Shown piece by piece: positions 25,670-35,495 of a stretch of DNA of 64,000 bases (position 1 is its first letter; each line of letters opens with the position of its first letter). Position numbers and translations under genes: made by a program. The notes under the pieces were generated by a model. It did no database searches, was not told the origin of the DNA, and saw nothing but the letters and a program-made list of their open reading frames with translations. Source of the DNA: JAHJDR01 sp964609965. Lineage in GTDB: Bacteria > UBA10199 > JADGCS01. The stretch is from positions 62,001 through 126,000 of the forward strand of contig CAZSTS010000001.1 in NCBI GenBank assembly GCA_964609965.1, given 5' to 3'.

Positions 25670-27508
25670 ATGTGCGGAATTGTAGGATACATTGGAGATA
25701 AAAAAGCAGAACCAATTCTTATCGATGGTTTAAAAAAGCTTGAATACCGTGGTTATGATTCAGCTGGATTGGCTTTTTTAAAAGATAATGAGTTTCAGGT
25801 TATTCGAACAGAAGGCAAACTCCAAAAATTAATAGATCGACTTAATAATGGCAAAAAACATGATGCCATTATAGGAATTGGCCACACTCGCTGGGCCACA
25901 CATGGTCGACCTGATGAAAAAAACGCCCATCCCCATTACTCAAAAGATGTTGTTCTTGTCCATAATGGCATTATCGAAAATTATCGCGGCTTAAAGGATG
26001 AGTTAGTCAAAAAAGGGCACGATATAGTCTCCGAAACAGATACAGAAATTATTTGCCACTTGATTCAAGATTTTATCAATTCAGGATCAGATTTTCTCAC
26101 TGCTCTCAGGCAAGCACTTAATGAACTTCAAGGTGCTTATTCGTTAGTGATACTTGATCGTAATGATCAAAACCGCATTTACGTGGCTCGTAAAGGATCT
26201 CCCTTGGTTTTAGGTATGAAGGATGATGAAAAATTCGTTGCAAGTGATATCCCAGCACTTCTTTCTCATACAAAAGATGTTATTTTCCTAGATGATTTTG
26301 AAATTGCTGTACTTCAAAAAGAAAAGGTTGAATTTTATGATTTTGAAGGAACTTCCATACAAAAAGAAAGCAAAAAGATTCATTGGACAATGGCACAAGC
26401 TGAAAAATGTGGTTACAAACATTTCATGCTTAAAGAAATATATGAACAACCACGTGTTTTAGCCGACACTTTAATGGGGCGTGTAGATCTTCCAAATATG
26501 GGGATTCACCTTGGCGAAGCTGATGAGCTTTTAAGTAAATGTATTACAAATCCTAATTTTCAAATTCAGGTTGTAGCCTGTGGCACTAGCTGGCATGCGG
26601 GCATTGTCGGTCGTTACTGGGTCGAAAACTTAGCAAAAGTTCCTGTGAGTGTAGAGCTCTCAAGTGAATTTCGTTACCGGCAACCTCTGGTTAATGAAAA
26701 TACATTGGTTATTGCTATTAGTCAGTCAGGAGAAACTGCAGATACTTTAGCAGCAATTCGTGAAAGCAAAAAGCTTGGAGCTAAAGTTCTTTCCATATGT
26801 AATGTGCTTGAGTCTAGCATTCCAAGAGAATCTGATGCCACAATATACACTCATGCAGGACCAGAGATTGGGGTGGCTAGTACAAAGGCTTTTACGACTC
26901 AGATGGCTGTTTTATATCTCATGGCAGTCAAAATGGCTTTACTCAAGGATCTCCTTACTTATTCCGAAGCTGCTGCCCGTATGCAGGCTTTACTGAAAAT
27001 GCCAAATCTTCTCAAAAATTTTCTCAGGAAGATGAAGGGTATTTCCAAAATGACTGAATGCATCTATAAAAAACAAAACTGTTACTATATAGGACGAGGT
27101 ATTCAGTATCCCATTGTACTTGAAGGGGCTCTTAAACTTAAAGAGATTAGTTACTTGCATGCAGAAGGCTATGCTGGTGGTGAGATGAAGCATGGACCTA
27201 TTGCTTTGATCGAAGAAGGGGTTCCCATTGTTTCTATAGTTCTTCAAGATGAGCTGTACGAAAAAATGGTGTCCAATGTTCAAGAGATCAAAGCGCGTGG
27301 TGGCATAGTCCTAGGTCTCATTTCAAAAGGCGATAAATCTCTAAAAAGTATTATGGATTTATGTATAGAAGTGCCTGTTGATCATCCAGATCTCATGCCC
27401 TTTATGACGATCATTCCATTGCAACTCTTAGCTTATCATGTGGCAGATCGAAAGGGAACAGACGTAGATCAGCCAAGGAATTTAGCTAAATCTGTGACAG
27501 TGGAGTAA
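25670..27508 (+). CDS. glmS: Glutamine-fructose-6-phosphate aminotransferase
   Basis: Makes glucosamine-6-phosphate, the first step toward UDP-GlcNAc for peptidoglycan and lipopolysaccharide. The 612-residue protein is full length: the glutaminase domain begins MCGIVGY with catalytic Cys2, has HTRWATHG and the SETDTE block, and two SIS isomerase domains follow (CGTSWHAG, ISQSGETADTL, STKAFTTQ), ending LAKSVTVE. A GAGGAG ribosome site precedes the ATG. I saw no glmS ribozyme features in the short upstream region. Confidence 0.97.
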   Translation: MCGIVGYIGDKKAEPILIDGLKKLEYRGYDSAGLAFLKDNEFQVIRTEGKLQKLIDRLNNGKKHDAIIGIGHTRWATHGRPDEKNAHPHYSKDVVLVHNGIIENYRGLKDELVKKGHDIVSETDTEIICHLIQDFINSGSDFLTALRQALNELQGAYSLVILDRNDQNRIYVARKGSPLVLGMKDDEKFVASDIPALLSHTKDVIFLDDFEIAVLQKEKVEFYDFEGTSIQKESKKIHWTMAQAEKCGYKHFMLKEIYEQPRVLADTLMGRVDLPNMGIHLGEADELLSKCITNPNFQIQVVACGTSWHAGIVGRYWVENLAKVPVSVELSSEFRYRQPLVNENTLVIAISQSGETADTLAAIRESKKLGAKVLSICNVLESSIPRESDATIYTHAGPEIGVASTKAFTTQMAVLYLMAVKMALLKDLLTYSEAAARMQALLKMPNLLKNFLRKMKGISKMTECIYKKQNCYYIGRGIQYPIVLEGALKLKEISYLHAEGYAGGEMKHGPIALIEEGVPIVSIVLQDELYEKMVSNVQEIKARGGIVLGLISKGDKSLKSIMDLCIEVPVDHPDLMPFMTIIPLQLLAYHVADRKGTDVDQPRNLAKSVTVE

Positions 27509-27557
27509 TCGATAGGCGATAGACCCTTCGACTGCGTTCAGGGTAAACGATAATCGA
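27508..27557. repeat. Intergenic palindromic repeat with CCCTTCGACT core
   Basis: Between glmS and the next gene, CCCTTCGACTGCGTTCAGGG (27524-27543) is flanked by direct copies of CGATAG/ATCGATAG. The same core in reverse orientation sits inside proC (36695-36714). Similar CCCTTCGAC...CTCAGGG repeats are common in intergenic DNA of many uncultured bacteria. Confidence 0.7.
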
Positions 27558-27584
27558 TAGTTTTTTTGAATTTTGGAAAATAAT

Positions 27585-28367
27585 ATGAACAACTCTGTAT
27601 TATACAAACAAGAAAATAACATCGCAGAAATCACCCTCAATCGTCCAGATGATCTCAATGCCATGAATCTCGATTTGATGAGAGGTCTGGCAGATGCCTT
27701 TCAAAAGGCAAAAGACCCAAGTGTGAGAGTTGTTGTTTTAAAGGGAGAGGGCCGAGCTTTTTGTGCTGGTGGTGATGTTAAGTATTTTAAAAGCCTTATT
27801 GATCATAAAGAGGTTTTGTCAGAAGAACTGCCAGAAGTACTTCATGAAGCCATTGAATCAATTAGAAACTTAGAAAAACCTGTTTTAGCCTTAGTGCAGG
27901 GTCATGCCGCTGGTGCTGGAGCGCCTCTTGCTCTTGCCTGCGATCTGATCATGGCCAGAGAAGACGCTGTAATAAGTTTTGCTTATGCTCGAATTGCTAT
28001 GAGTCCAGATGGGAGTTCTACGTTTTACCTTCCCCGGCATCTAGGATTGAAAAAGGCGACTGAATTATTCATGCTTTGCCCCACACTTAAAGCAAAAGAA
28101 GCTTATGACTTAGGCCTTGTTAATTGGGTTGTTCCCAAAGAGAAGTTTCGTGAAGAGGCTGCCAAGATTACCACTCAACTAGCCAAGGGACCTACAAAAT
28201 CATTTGCGCATACTAAAAAACTACTCAATGCGACATTTACGAATAGCCTCAAAGAGCAACTAGATCTCGAAAAGGATCTCATTGTCAAAGCAACTCAAAC
28301 AAAAGATTTTAAGGAGGGTGTCACAGCCTTTCTCGACAAACGACAACCTCAGTTTTCTGGAGAATAG
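27585..28367 (+). CDS. Enoyl-CoA hydratase/isomerase family protein (PaaG-like)
   Basis: A 260-residue crotonase-fold protein. The oxyanion-hole blocks GRAFCAGGDVKYF and GHAAGAGAPLALACDLI are intact. At the two catalytic Glu positions of classical enoyl-CoA hydratase it has a small residue (FAYARIAMSPD) and Asp (SPDGSSTFYLPR). The single Asp after Pro is the arrangement of PaaG-type enoyl-CoA isomerases, so double-bond isomerisation is likelier than hydration. ATG 27585 is preferred over a TTG four codons earlier. It ends three bases before the helicase gene. Confidence 0.88.
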   Translation: MNNSVLYKQENNIAEITLNRPDDLNAMNLDLMRGLADAFQKAKDPSVRVVVLKGEGRAFCAGGDVKYFKSLIDHKEVLSEELPEVLHEAIESIRNLEKPVLALVQGHAAGAGAPLALACDLIMAREDAVISFAYARIAMSPDGSSTFYLPRHLGLKKATELFMLCPTLKAKEAYDLGLVNWVVPKEKFREEAAKITTQLAKGPTKSFAHTKKLLNATFTNSLKEQLDLEKDLIVKATQTKDFKEGVTAFLDKRQPQFSGE

Positions 28368-28370
28368 TCC

Positions 28371-30596
28371 GTGACCCCAACTCTCAACCTCAATACAAAA
28401 CAAAGAGAAGCCGTAGAACATGGCACAGGTCCCTTGCTCATTCTCGCTGGTGCAGGTTCTGGTAAAACGCGGGTGCTCATCGAACGCATTATTCACCTCA
28501 TCGATCAAAAAAATAGTCAGCCTTGGAATATCTTAGCAGTAACATTCACAAACAAAGCTGCTCGCGAGATGAAGTCCAGGATATTCAAAGCCATTGGTCC
28601 CTTAGCCAACGACATATGGATGTCGACTTTTCATTCCATGTGCTTGCGTATTCTCAGGCGTTATGCAGAGATAATAGGTTTTGATAAGAGCTTTGTTGTA
28701 TATGATGACAGCGATCAACGCACTCTTGTCAAAAGAATTGTTGTTGATATGGGTCTTAACGACAAATATTACAAGCCTTCTACTGTACAGTATCACATCA
28801 ACAAGGCCAAAAATGATGGTATTCGACCCAATGATTTTTCTCCAGGAGGAGATTTTTTCCTGCAGAAAATCAAAGAGATTTATATTGAATATCAAAAACA
28901 GCTTAATCTTAATCAAGCAATGGACTTTGGTGATTTGATTGTGAATGTTCTTTTGCTTTTTTCTCAAGCTCCAGATGTTTTAGCTGATTATCAAAATAAA
29001 TTTAAACACGTGATGGTTGATGAATATCAAGACACAAATAAAAGTCAGTATCAGCTGATTAAACTTTTAGGTGATAAGTGGAAGAATATTTCTGTAGTGG
29101 GTGATGATGACCAGAGTATTTACAAATTTCGTGGCGCCGAAATCCGAAACATTCTTGAATTTCAACGTGATTACCCTGATGCAAAAGTGATTCGTCTAGA
29201 GCAAAATTATCGTTCTACTCAAAACATTCTTAATGCAGCAAACTCTGTGATTCGTGCAAACTCAAAAAGAATGGGTAAAGAACTTTGGACCCAAAATGGA
29301 GAAGGAAATCTTATCAAGCTTTACGGAGGACATACAGATCGTGATGAGGCTATTTTTGTGTGCGACGCAATAAAATCTTATAAGCAAGAGTACGGCTATG
29401 GGGATATGGCTATATTTTACCGTACAAATGCTCAAAGTCGAAGCCTAGAAGATCAACTTAGAAAAGAAAAGATCCCTTATAGAATATTTGGCGGTATTAA
29501 GTTTTACGATAGGGCTGAGATCAAAGATGTCATGGCTTATCTGAAGGCCTTGGTAAATCCTTCGAATGGCATTTCTCTTAAACGTATTCTCAATGTGCCT
29601 CTCAGAGGAATTGGAAAAACAACTGTTCAAAAGATAGATGATGCAGCTAGTTTTTCTGGAGTGTGTTTTTGGGATGTGCTTTCTTCGATTGATGATCCTA
29701 AATGGGAATTAAAATTATCAGCTCAAGCCCAATTGAAGCTTCAGGGTTTTGTTGATTTGATTAATAAGCTCAATAAGGCTCGTGCAGAACTGCCCATGGA
29801 TGAGTTTCTCACCTATTTATATGATACGACTGGGTACTGGAAGAAATTATCAGCAGAAAAAACAATCGAAGCACAAACCCGACAAGAGAATCTCACAGAA
29901 TTTAGTAACGTGCTTGATGATTATCTCTTGGAAAACGAAGACGGTACCCTGGAGGAGTTTCTTGATCAGATTTCATTAAGTTCTGATATTGATAATATGG
30001 AAGAAGAGGCCACTGATTTTGTGAATTTGATGACTGTTCACTTGGCAAAAGGACTTGAATTTCCGATTGTGTTTCTTGTGGGTCTTGAAGAAGGGTTGTT
30101 TCCCCATATCCGTAGTTTTGATAATCCAGATGATCTCGAAGAAGAAAGACGTATTTGTTATGTAGGGATGACGCGCGCTAAAGAAACTCTGCACATGAGT
30201 TTTGTACAAGAGCGAAGACTCTTTGGCTCTGTCCAATATCAAATCTCGAGTAGATTTTTAGATGAAGTTCCCTCTGAATTTGTGGAGAAGGTTCAAGATC
30301 AAGTGAGCCAGGTAAAAACGTTTTCTGTTGAGCGTATGCCAAGGAAGAGCTCGTATGATTCATCAATTAGAGTTGTTAAGAGAAGACCTTCGAACGAACC
30401 AAGCATTGATTATGACTATTCACAATCAGATCGTCCTTTTAAAAGAGGCGCGCGCGTGAGACATTCTGTTTTTGGCGAGGGCAAGATTCTTTTGATTGAA
30501 GGGCAGGCTGATACCACAAAGGTGACGGTTGAATTTAATAGGGGATTAAAGAAGAAGCTTTTACTCAAGCATGCAAATTTAATGTTTTTGCATTAA
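28371..30596 (+). CDS. pcrA: UvrD/PcrA-type superfamily 1 DNA helicase
   Basis: A 741-residue 3'-5' helicase of DNA repair and replication restart. Motifs in order: Q-motif LNTKQREAV, Walker A ILAGAGSGKTRVL, TFTNKAAREMKSR, VDEYQDTN, VVGDDDQSIYKFRGA, LEQNYRS, VHLAKGLEFP and EEERRICYVGMTRAK. The C-terminus (RVRHSVFGEGKILLIEG...VEFNRGLKKKLL) is the Tudor-like RNA-polymerase-interacting domain of PcrA/UvrD. The start is GTG, three bases after the preceding gene. Confidence 0.95.
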   Translation: MTPTLNLNTKQREAVEHGTGPLLILAGAGSGKTRVLIERIIHLIDQKNSQPWNILAVTFTNKAAREMKSRIFKAIGPLANDIWMSTFHSMCLRILRRYAEIIGFDKSFVVYDDSDQRTLVKRIVVDMGLNDKYYKPSTVQYHINKAKNDGIRPNDFSPGGDFFLQKIKEIYIEYQKQLNLNQAMDFGDLIVNVLLLFSQAPDVLADYQNKFKHVMVDEYQDTNKSQYQLIKLLGDKWKNISVVGDDDQSIYKFRGAEIRNILEFQRDYPDAKVIRLEQNYRSTQNILNAANSVIRANSKRMGKELWTQNGEGNLIKLYGGHTDRDEAIFVCDAIKSYKQEYGYGDMAIFYRTNAQSRSLEDQLRKEKIPYRIFGGIKFYDRAEIKDVMAYLKALVNPSNGISLKRILNVPLRGIGKTTVQKIDDAASFSGVCFWDVLSSIDDPKWELKLSAQAQLKLQGFVDLINKLNKARAELPMDEFLTYLYDTTGYWKKLSAEKTIEAQTRQENLTEFSNVLDDYLLENEDGTLEEFLDQISLSSDIDNMEEEATDFVNLMTVHLAKGLEFPIVFLVGLEEGLFPHIRSFDNPDDLEEERRICYVGMTRAKETLHMSFVQERRLFGSVQYQISSRFLDEVPSEFVEKVQDQVSQVKTFSVERMPRKSSYDSSIRVVKRRPSNEPSIDYDYSQSDRPFKRGARVRHSVFGEGKILLIEGQADTTKVTVEFNRGLKKKLLLKHANLMFLH

Positions 30597-30707
30597 TTAC
30601 AGAATAAATGGGAGTAGAATTGAAAAGAAGATGCCAAGTCCTGCTAGGACAAACATGATGATAAGGAGCTTTTTTTCTTTTTCGTTTAATGGTTGGTTGT
30701 CTTTCAT
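30597..30707 (-). CDS. Putative 36-residue single-pass membrane protein
   Basis: An ATG at 30705-30707 on the minus strand opens 36 codons: a charged N-terminus (MKDNQPLNEKEKK) followed by one strongly hydrophobic segment (LIIMFVLAGLGIFFSILLPF). It converges on the helicase gene with no gap. The charge and hydrophobic layout looks like a real small membrane protein, but the ribosome site is weak and there is no homology evidence. Confidence 0.4.
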   Translation of the reverse strand: MKDNQPLNEKEKKLLIIMFVLAGLGIFFSILLPFIL

Positions 30708-30890
30708 ATCTATCTTGTCATTATGTAATTAAGGCAACGTTAGCAACGATAATTTTGGGCATTCTAGATTCACAATACTTAACAGGTTTTAACAATCATT
30801 AATAGCTGTTACAGAATATAAAATATTAAACGCAACTAAGAGCGCTAATCAAACGATAATATTAGTAAGATTTAAGGCATACAGAATCTT

Positions 30891-32054
30891 ATGACAACAA
30901 TTGAACAACAAATACTACCCCTTATAACAGGGCCTGAAAGGTCTGTTTCTCGTCAGGAAATCGAGGCTAGGTTAGAAGCTTTAGAAAGCCAATCTTATGA
31001 TGGTTTTACTGCTGAGGAAAGACAGATTGCCGGCCAAATCCTGGACGCGATTGATGGAGAAAATCCAAATAGAGCTCCAAATGACGATACTTATTCAGGA
31101 GATCGTGTCTATGTAGAATCTGAGTTTACTGCTGCCTATTATAGTCTAGTTATTGAAGCTCCAGAGATTTTTCGACCTGAGAAGAGACAGTACGAAGGAA
31201 TTTCTTGTAGTACGCAGCGTGGTTTTAAGGCTTTTTTGAGGGAGCGTGGTTTTGCTTTTCCTATCACTACAACAAGAGAAGATAATCTTTACACGCGTAA
31301 TGTTGATGAAATAGGGGCTGAAATAGGGAATCTCCTTCAAAGCGCGCTTGGTTATGCAGATGATGGTATTCTTGTAGGTGATAGAATGTGCGAATCACGA
31401 AGAGCAGGTGGGGGCACTAGAGTATATGAACCAGAGGTAGCAGAAAATGAAACAAGTACATCTGTTGATAACTCAGCCAATGTGTATGCTGATGATGCTA
31501 ATAATGCTGCAGACCTTTTGGGTAAGAATCTTGCAATTATCCTTGATGAGCTTGGTAAGCTCGATGGGATGATTGGCAAGGCATACGTTTTAAGAAATGA
31601 GCTTTCTGAGGCTTATTGTTTGGATGATGATGAATACAATTGTGCTTTTGATGCGTATGATGAACATAAGTTAGCCATGGAAGCCAAGTGGCAAACAATA
31701 GATGACTTATGGAATACGTATTATGAGAATCATATTGAATCAGAAGGTGATCTTACTCAATTTGAATACGATATTGTAGAATATAGACGGGATAGTACAG
31801 AGCAGTATGAAGATGAACTAGTTTTAGATTATAATAAATTTCTAGATGATGATAGTTTTCTTATGTCTGATCTAAATGCTGTAGATTGTGAAGAAACTCA
31901 ACCAACATTAGCTGAACAAATGCTTGCTAATGCTGGCATAACAATGACAGAATTATTTGACGCAATACAAGATACATCAATACATTCTCATCAACCTTAT
32001 AAGCTCGGTGTTGTTTATGGTGGCATTATGGGTAGCTGCTTTGGCTGTGACTGA
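30891..32054 (+). CDS. Acidic protein of unknown function
   Basis: A 387-residue protein without signal peptide or membrane segment. It is strongly acidic, rich in Asp, Glu, Tyr and Ala, and looks mostly helical. The middle (about 195-250) has a heptad-like stretch (AADLLGKNLAIILDELGKLD). Cysteines are few, but the last residues read GSCFGCD, a terminal CxxC. No family recognised. It has a long upstream gap (about 180 bases) and ends 51 bases before rlmN. Confidence 0.7.
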   Translation: MTTIEQQILPLITGPERSVSRQEIEARLEALESQSYDGFTAEERQIAGQILDAIDGENPNRAPNDDTYSGDRVYVESEFTAAYYSLVIEAPEIFRPEKRQYEGISCSTQRGFKAFLRERGFAFPITTTREDNLYTRNVDEIGAEIGNLLQSALGYADDGILVGDRMCESRRAGGGTRVYEPEVAENETSTSVDNSANVYADDANNAADLLGKNLAIILDELGKLDGMIGKAYVLRNELSEAYCLDDDEYNCAFDAYDEHKLAMEAKWQTIDDLWNTYYENHIESEGDLTQFEYDIVEYRRDSTEQYEDELVLDYNKFLDDDSFLMSDLNAVDCEETQPTLAEQMLANAGITMTELFDAIQDTSIHSHQPYKLGVVYGGIMGSCFGCD

Positions 32055-32105
32055 GTTGAAACAAGGTTTGCACAAATCTAGAAACTTTTCTATATTTCTC
32101 GTCCA

Positions 32106-33137
32106 TTGAAATCCATAAAAAACATAAAAAATATCCCTCTAGATCAGTTAGCAGAAGAGTTTAAAAAGCTTGGAGTTGAAGGTTACCGGGCCAAGCAGGT
32201 CAGGCAATGGCTTTTTCAGAAGGATGCAGCTGGTTTTGAGGAGATGACGAATATTGCCAAGAGATTTAGAGATTTGCTTGAAGAGCAATACGAGATTAAA
32301 AGACTTCCCATCATTAATCATCAGGTTTCAAAAGATGGTACAATCAAATTTCTCCTTGGGCTTGATGATGGTCACAAGATTGAAGCTGTTTTTATTCCTT
32401 CAGAGGAGAGAAACACGCTTTGTGTTTCCACTCAAGTAGGCTGTGCCATGAAATGTGATTTTTGCCTCACTGGCACTATGGGGCTGACTCGAAACCTAGA
32501 GCTTTACGAAATCATTGAACAGTTTGCAGCTATTAAACGTTTCTTTTCAGGTGAAAAAAGAATCTCCAATATTGTGTTTATGGGCATGGGAGAACCTTTA
32601 GCTAATACAAAGAACCTCTATTCAGCGCTTGATATGCTCATTGATCCAGAATGTTTTGACCTTTCACGAAACCATATCACTGTGTCAACTTCGGGCCTTG
32701 CACCAGAGATCGAAAAGTTTGGTGATCGTACACCCGTGAAACTAGCTATTTCTCTTAATGCTACGACTGATGAGGTTCGCGATCAAATCATGCCTATTAA
32801 TAAGAAATACAATTTAGAAAGACTTATTCAGGCATGCAAGAACATGACTTTGCCAAAAAGAAACCGCATCACATTCGAATATGTCATGCTTCATGGCATC
32901 AATGATACCATGGACGATGCCAAACGCCTGGTGAAAATCCTCTCAGAACTTCGTGCTAAAATTAACCTCCTTCCTTTCAATGAATACCCAGAATCACCGT
33001 ATAAACGTCCTCCAGAAGAATGGGTGCGAAAGTTTCAAAAACACCTTCTCGACAAAGGTTTTGTGGCTGTGGTTCGCCAATCAAGAGGGAAAGATATTTT
33101 AGGGGCGTGTGGGCAGTTGGTTACTGAGACACGATAA
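32106..33137 (+). CDS. rlmN: Dual-specificity 23S rRNA/tRNA adenine-C2 methyltransferase
   Basis: Radical SAM methyltransferase making m2A2503 in 23S rRNA and m2A37 in some tRNAs. The 343-residue protein has the cluster motif CAMKCDFCLTG, GMGEPLANTKN, and the C-terminal GACGQL that supplies the second catalytic Cys. The first is the Cys in the cluster region's CVSTQVGC. The N-terminal accessory domain with YRAKQVRQWLFQK is intact. The start is TTG without a clear ribosome site. A 220-bp multi-hairpin element lies just past its stop. Confidence 0.95.
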   Translation: MKSIKNIKNIPLDQLAEEFKKLGVEGYRAKQVRQWLFQKDAAGFEEMTNIAKRFRDLLEEQYEIKRLPIINHQVSKDGTIKFLLGLDDGHKIEAVFIPSEERNTLCVSTQVGCAMKCDFCLTGTMGLTRNLELYEIIEQFAAIKRFFSGEKRISNIVFMGMGEPLANTKNLYSALDMLIDPECFDLSRNHITVSTSGLAPEIEKFGDRTPVKLAISLNATTDEVRDQIMPINKKYNLERLIQACKNMTLPKRNRITFEYVMLHGINDTMDDAKRLVKILSELRAKINLLPFNEYPESPYKRPPEEWVRKFQKHLLDKGFVAVVRQSRGKDILGACGQLVTETR

Positions 33138-33149
33138 TAGTTTGTGATT

Positions 33150-33369
33150 GTCATCCCTGCGGAGGCAGGGATCTAGTCTTAAAAATAGAGCAATATCCTG
33201 CTTCCAGAGACTAAAGTCTCTGGCTGTATCCTGTTGTCCCGTTGGGACTTCTGAAACATGTCCTTTTTGGACAATATGCTAAAGCCTGGTACTTTAGTGC
33301 CAGGAAAGTTACGGGATGTCCTTTCAGATATTAATTCTAAGACTGGATTCCTGTCTTCACAGGAATGAC
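33150..33369. mobile_element. MITE-like element with 35-bp terminal inverted repeats and internal hairpins
   Basis: The ends (33150-33184 and 33335-33369) are inverted copies matching at about 28 of 35 positions, both starting GTCAT(C/T)CCTG. Inside are perfect or near-perfect hairpins: ATCCCTGC/GCAGGGAT at the left end, CCAGAGACT/AGTCTCTGG (33204-33223), GTCCC/GGGAC, TGTCC/GGACA, and CCTGGTAC/GTGCCAGG. There is no open reading frame. It sits between the convergent ends of rlmN and the ClC gene, a typical neutral landing site. Probably non-autonomous; the mobilising enzyme is not identified. Confidence 0.75.
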
Positions 33370-33376
33370 AGCGAAC

Positions 33377-35455
33377 TCAGATCTTCTTAAGCATATTTAT
33401 ATTCTTAATCTCACCTGCGATGACTAGGCTGTCTTTTTCGCCGAGTATGTAATCAGGGCTTGGCACGGCCTTCATTTTAGGGCCTTTGCCAGGAGTGGGG
33501 GATTTGATGAGGATGATATCAACACCGTATTTGCCACGGATATTCAAACCTTTGATGGATTTGCCTATAAATGGTTTTGGCACTTTCATTTCAGTCAAAG
33601 AATAGCCTTCCATAAAATGCACAGTATTACTCATGTCCTTCATGGTAATTTGGCTGGCCAAAGAGGCGGTGATATCACGTCGTTCAATCTCTTTATTATA
33701 GGCGTCTAAAATGTCCTTTCGCCAAATCATGCCCAAAACTTTCTTAGGTTTTTTGGGGTCCATGACAGGGATGCCTTCGAGGTTATTCCTGGTGATTTTA
33801 TCAAGAACGGCCTGACAATTATCCTCTAAACTTACTGTAAATAGATTTTGATACGCCATGTCTTCTGCAATCAGAAGATCATGAAATATTTCTTCGTCGA
33901 AAAGATATTCCTTCATTGTGTTGATTGAAATGACGCCAGAAAGAATGTCTTTATCATCAGTCACCAAGAGATAAGGGTCTGGAGCATGAAGAAGTTGGCT
34001 GATAACAGTTTCAAAACTACTCGAAATGCTAGTGGAAACATACTTTGTTGTGTAAAGATCTTTTACATAAAGAGACTTCATCACATTGACTTCGGTGCCA
34101 TCTTTGATGTGAATGTTTCTTCTGAGAAGTTTAAGAGTGTAAATTGATTCGCGTGAGAGTTTTGTGGATACAATAGTGCTCACAATACAAGTGATCATCA
34201 AGGGAAGTATGATATGGTAGTCGTTAGTGAGTTCAAAAACCATGATGATAGCTGTGATGGGGGCGTGTGTTGTGGCAGAAATAAGACCACCCATGGCCAC
34301 AAGGGCATAGGCCCCAGGACCTGCTGTTATGGTGGGGAAATTCTCATGAACAAGACCCCCAAAGAAAACACCTGTCATGGCACCTAAGAAGAGAGAAGGC
34401 GCAAAAATACCCCCTGATCCACCAGACCCAAGTGTGAGTGATGTGGCTAGAATCTTCACAACAAGAAAAAAGAGAGCTAAAAACCAGATTGTATTACCGT
34501 GCAGCGCATTATTGATCGATTCATAACCAACACCCATGATTTGAGGGCAGGCGAGTGCGATGCCACCAATAAGAAAACCACCTAGAATTGGTTTAAGGTA
34601 TTCTGGTATCTTTAGTTTTTCGTCGAAGAGATCTTCAAAATAATACAAGACCTTGATAAAAGTAAAACCAACCAAAGCGCAGAGAACAGCAAGTAAGAAG
34701 TAAAAAAAGAGTTCATAGGGTGTGACTAATGTGTAGGCTGGTACTTGAAAGGCGCTAAAATTGCCTTCGAAATGATGTGAAATCACAGTGGCTGTTACAG
34801 AAGCAATCACAATGGGTGAGAATTGCGAAATAGCAAAGTCTTGGAGAATGATTTCGACAGCAAACAAAGCTCCAGCAATAGGGGCATTAAACGCTGCGGC
34901 TATGCCTGCTGCAGCACCGCAACCTACAAAGGTTGTCATGCGCTGATTCGAAACTCGAAAAAACTGACCTACACTAGACCCAATACTTGAACCAATTTGA
35001 ACAATAGGGCCTTCGCGTCCCACAGAACCGCCAGTTCCAATGGTCACAACTGAGGCGATAATTTTGACAATAGCCACACGGGGTCTGATTTGTCCTCCTT
35101 TGAGCAGAATAGATTGCATGACCTCTGGTACGCCGTGTCCTTTGGCTTCGCGAGCAAAGAAATAAATGATAGGTCCCACAATGGCGCCACCTATGGCAGG
35201 GACTATGAGCTTGATGTACCAAGGGGCAGCTATGATGTTTGTGAGAACATCAGCACCACCTGGAAAAGAAAGGCCAGAAACCCATTTGATAAGCACACGA
35301 ATAGCCAAAGCGCCAAAACCAGCACAAATACCGATAATAATGGCCACAACAATCATAAATGTATGCTCAGTCATCATGGCCTTATCCATGAGGTCGTGTG
35401 TGAATCTTGAAACAGAAGTGATAAGTTTTTTAAAAGGTACTTTTAAAGAATTCAT
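33377..35455 (-). CDS. ClC-family chloride channel/transporter with CBS pair and RCK-C domain
   Basis: A 692-residue membrane protein. The ClC core (about 30-450) has GREGP at 146-150 with the gating Glu, GSGGSGGIFAPSLFLG, and GAYALVAMGG with the anion-coordinating Tyr. The position of the proton Glu of the E. coli exchanger is Ile here (FAVEIILQ), so channel-like transport is possible. Two CBS domains (about 470-590) and a TrkA/RCK C-terminal domain (about 605-690) follow and probably bind nucleotide. Ribosome site weak. Convergent with rlmN across the MITE-like element. Confidence 0.92.
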   Translation of the reverse strand: MNSLKVPFKKLITSVSRFTHDLMDKAMMTEHTFMIVVAIIIGICAGFGALAIRVLIKWVSGLSFPGGADVLTNIIAAPWYIKLIVPAIGGAIVGPIIYFFAREAKGHGVPEVMQSILLKGGQIRPRVAIVKIIASVVTIGTGGSVGREGPIVQIGSSIGSSVGQFFRVSNQRMTTFVGCGAAAGIAAAFNAPIAGALFAVEIILQDFAISQFSPIVIASVTATVISHHFEGNFSAFQVPAYTLVTPYELFFYFLLAVLCALVGFTFIKVLYYFEDLFDEKLKIPEYLKPILGGFLIGGIALACPQIMGVGYESINNALHGNTIWFLALFFLVVKILATSLTLGSGGSGGIFAPSLFLGAMTGVFFGGLVHENFPTITAGPGAYALVAMGGLISATTHAPITAIIMVFELTNDYHIILPLMITCIVSTIVSTKLSRESIYTLKLLRRNIHIKDGTEVNVMKSLYVKDLYTTKYVSTSISSSFETVISQLLHAPDPYLLVTDDKDILSGVISINTMKEYLFDEEIFHDLLIAEDMAYQNLFTVSLEDNCQAVLDKITRNNLEGIPVMDPKKPKKVLGMIWRKDILDAYNKEIERRDITASLASQITMKDMSNTVHFMEGYSLTEMKVPKPFIGKSIKGLNIRGKYGVDIILIKSPTPGKGPKMKAVPSPDYILGEKDSLVIAGEIKNINMLKKI

Positions 35456-35495
35456 TTTGTTATTATATTAACAATATCATTAGGCACAGTATGCT

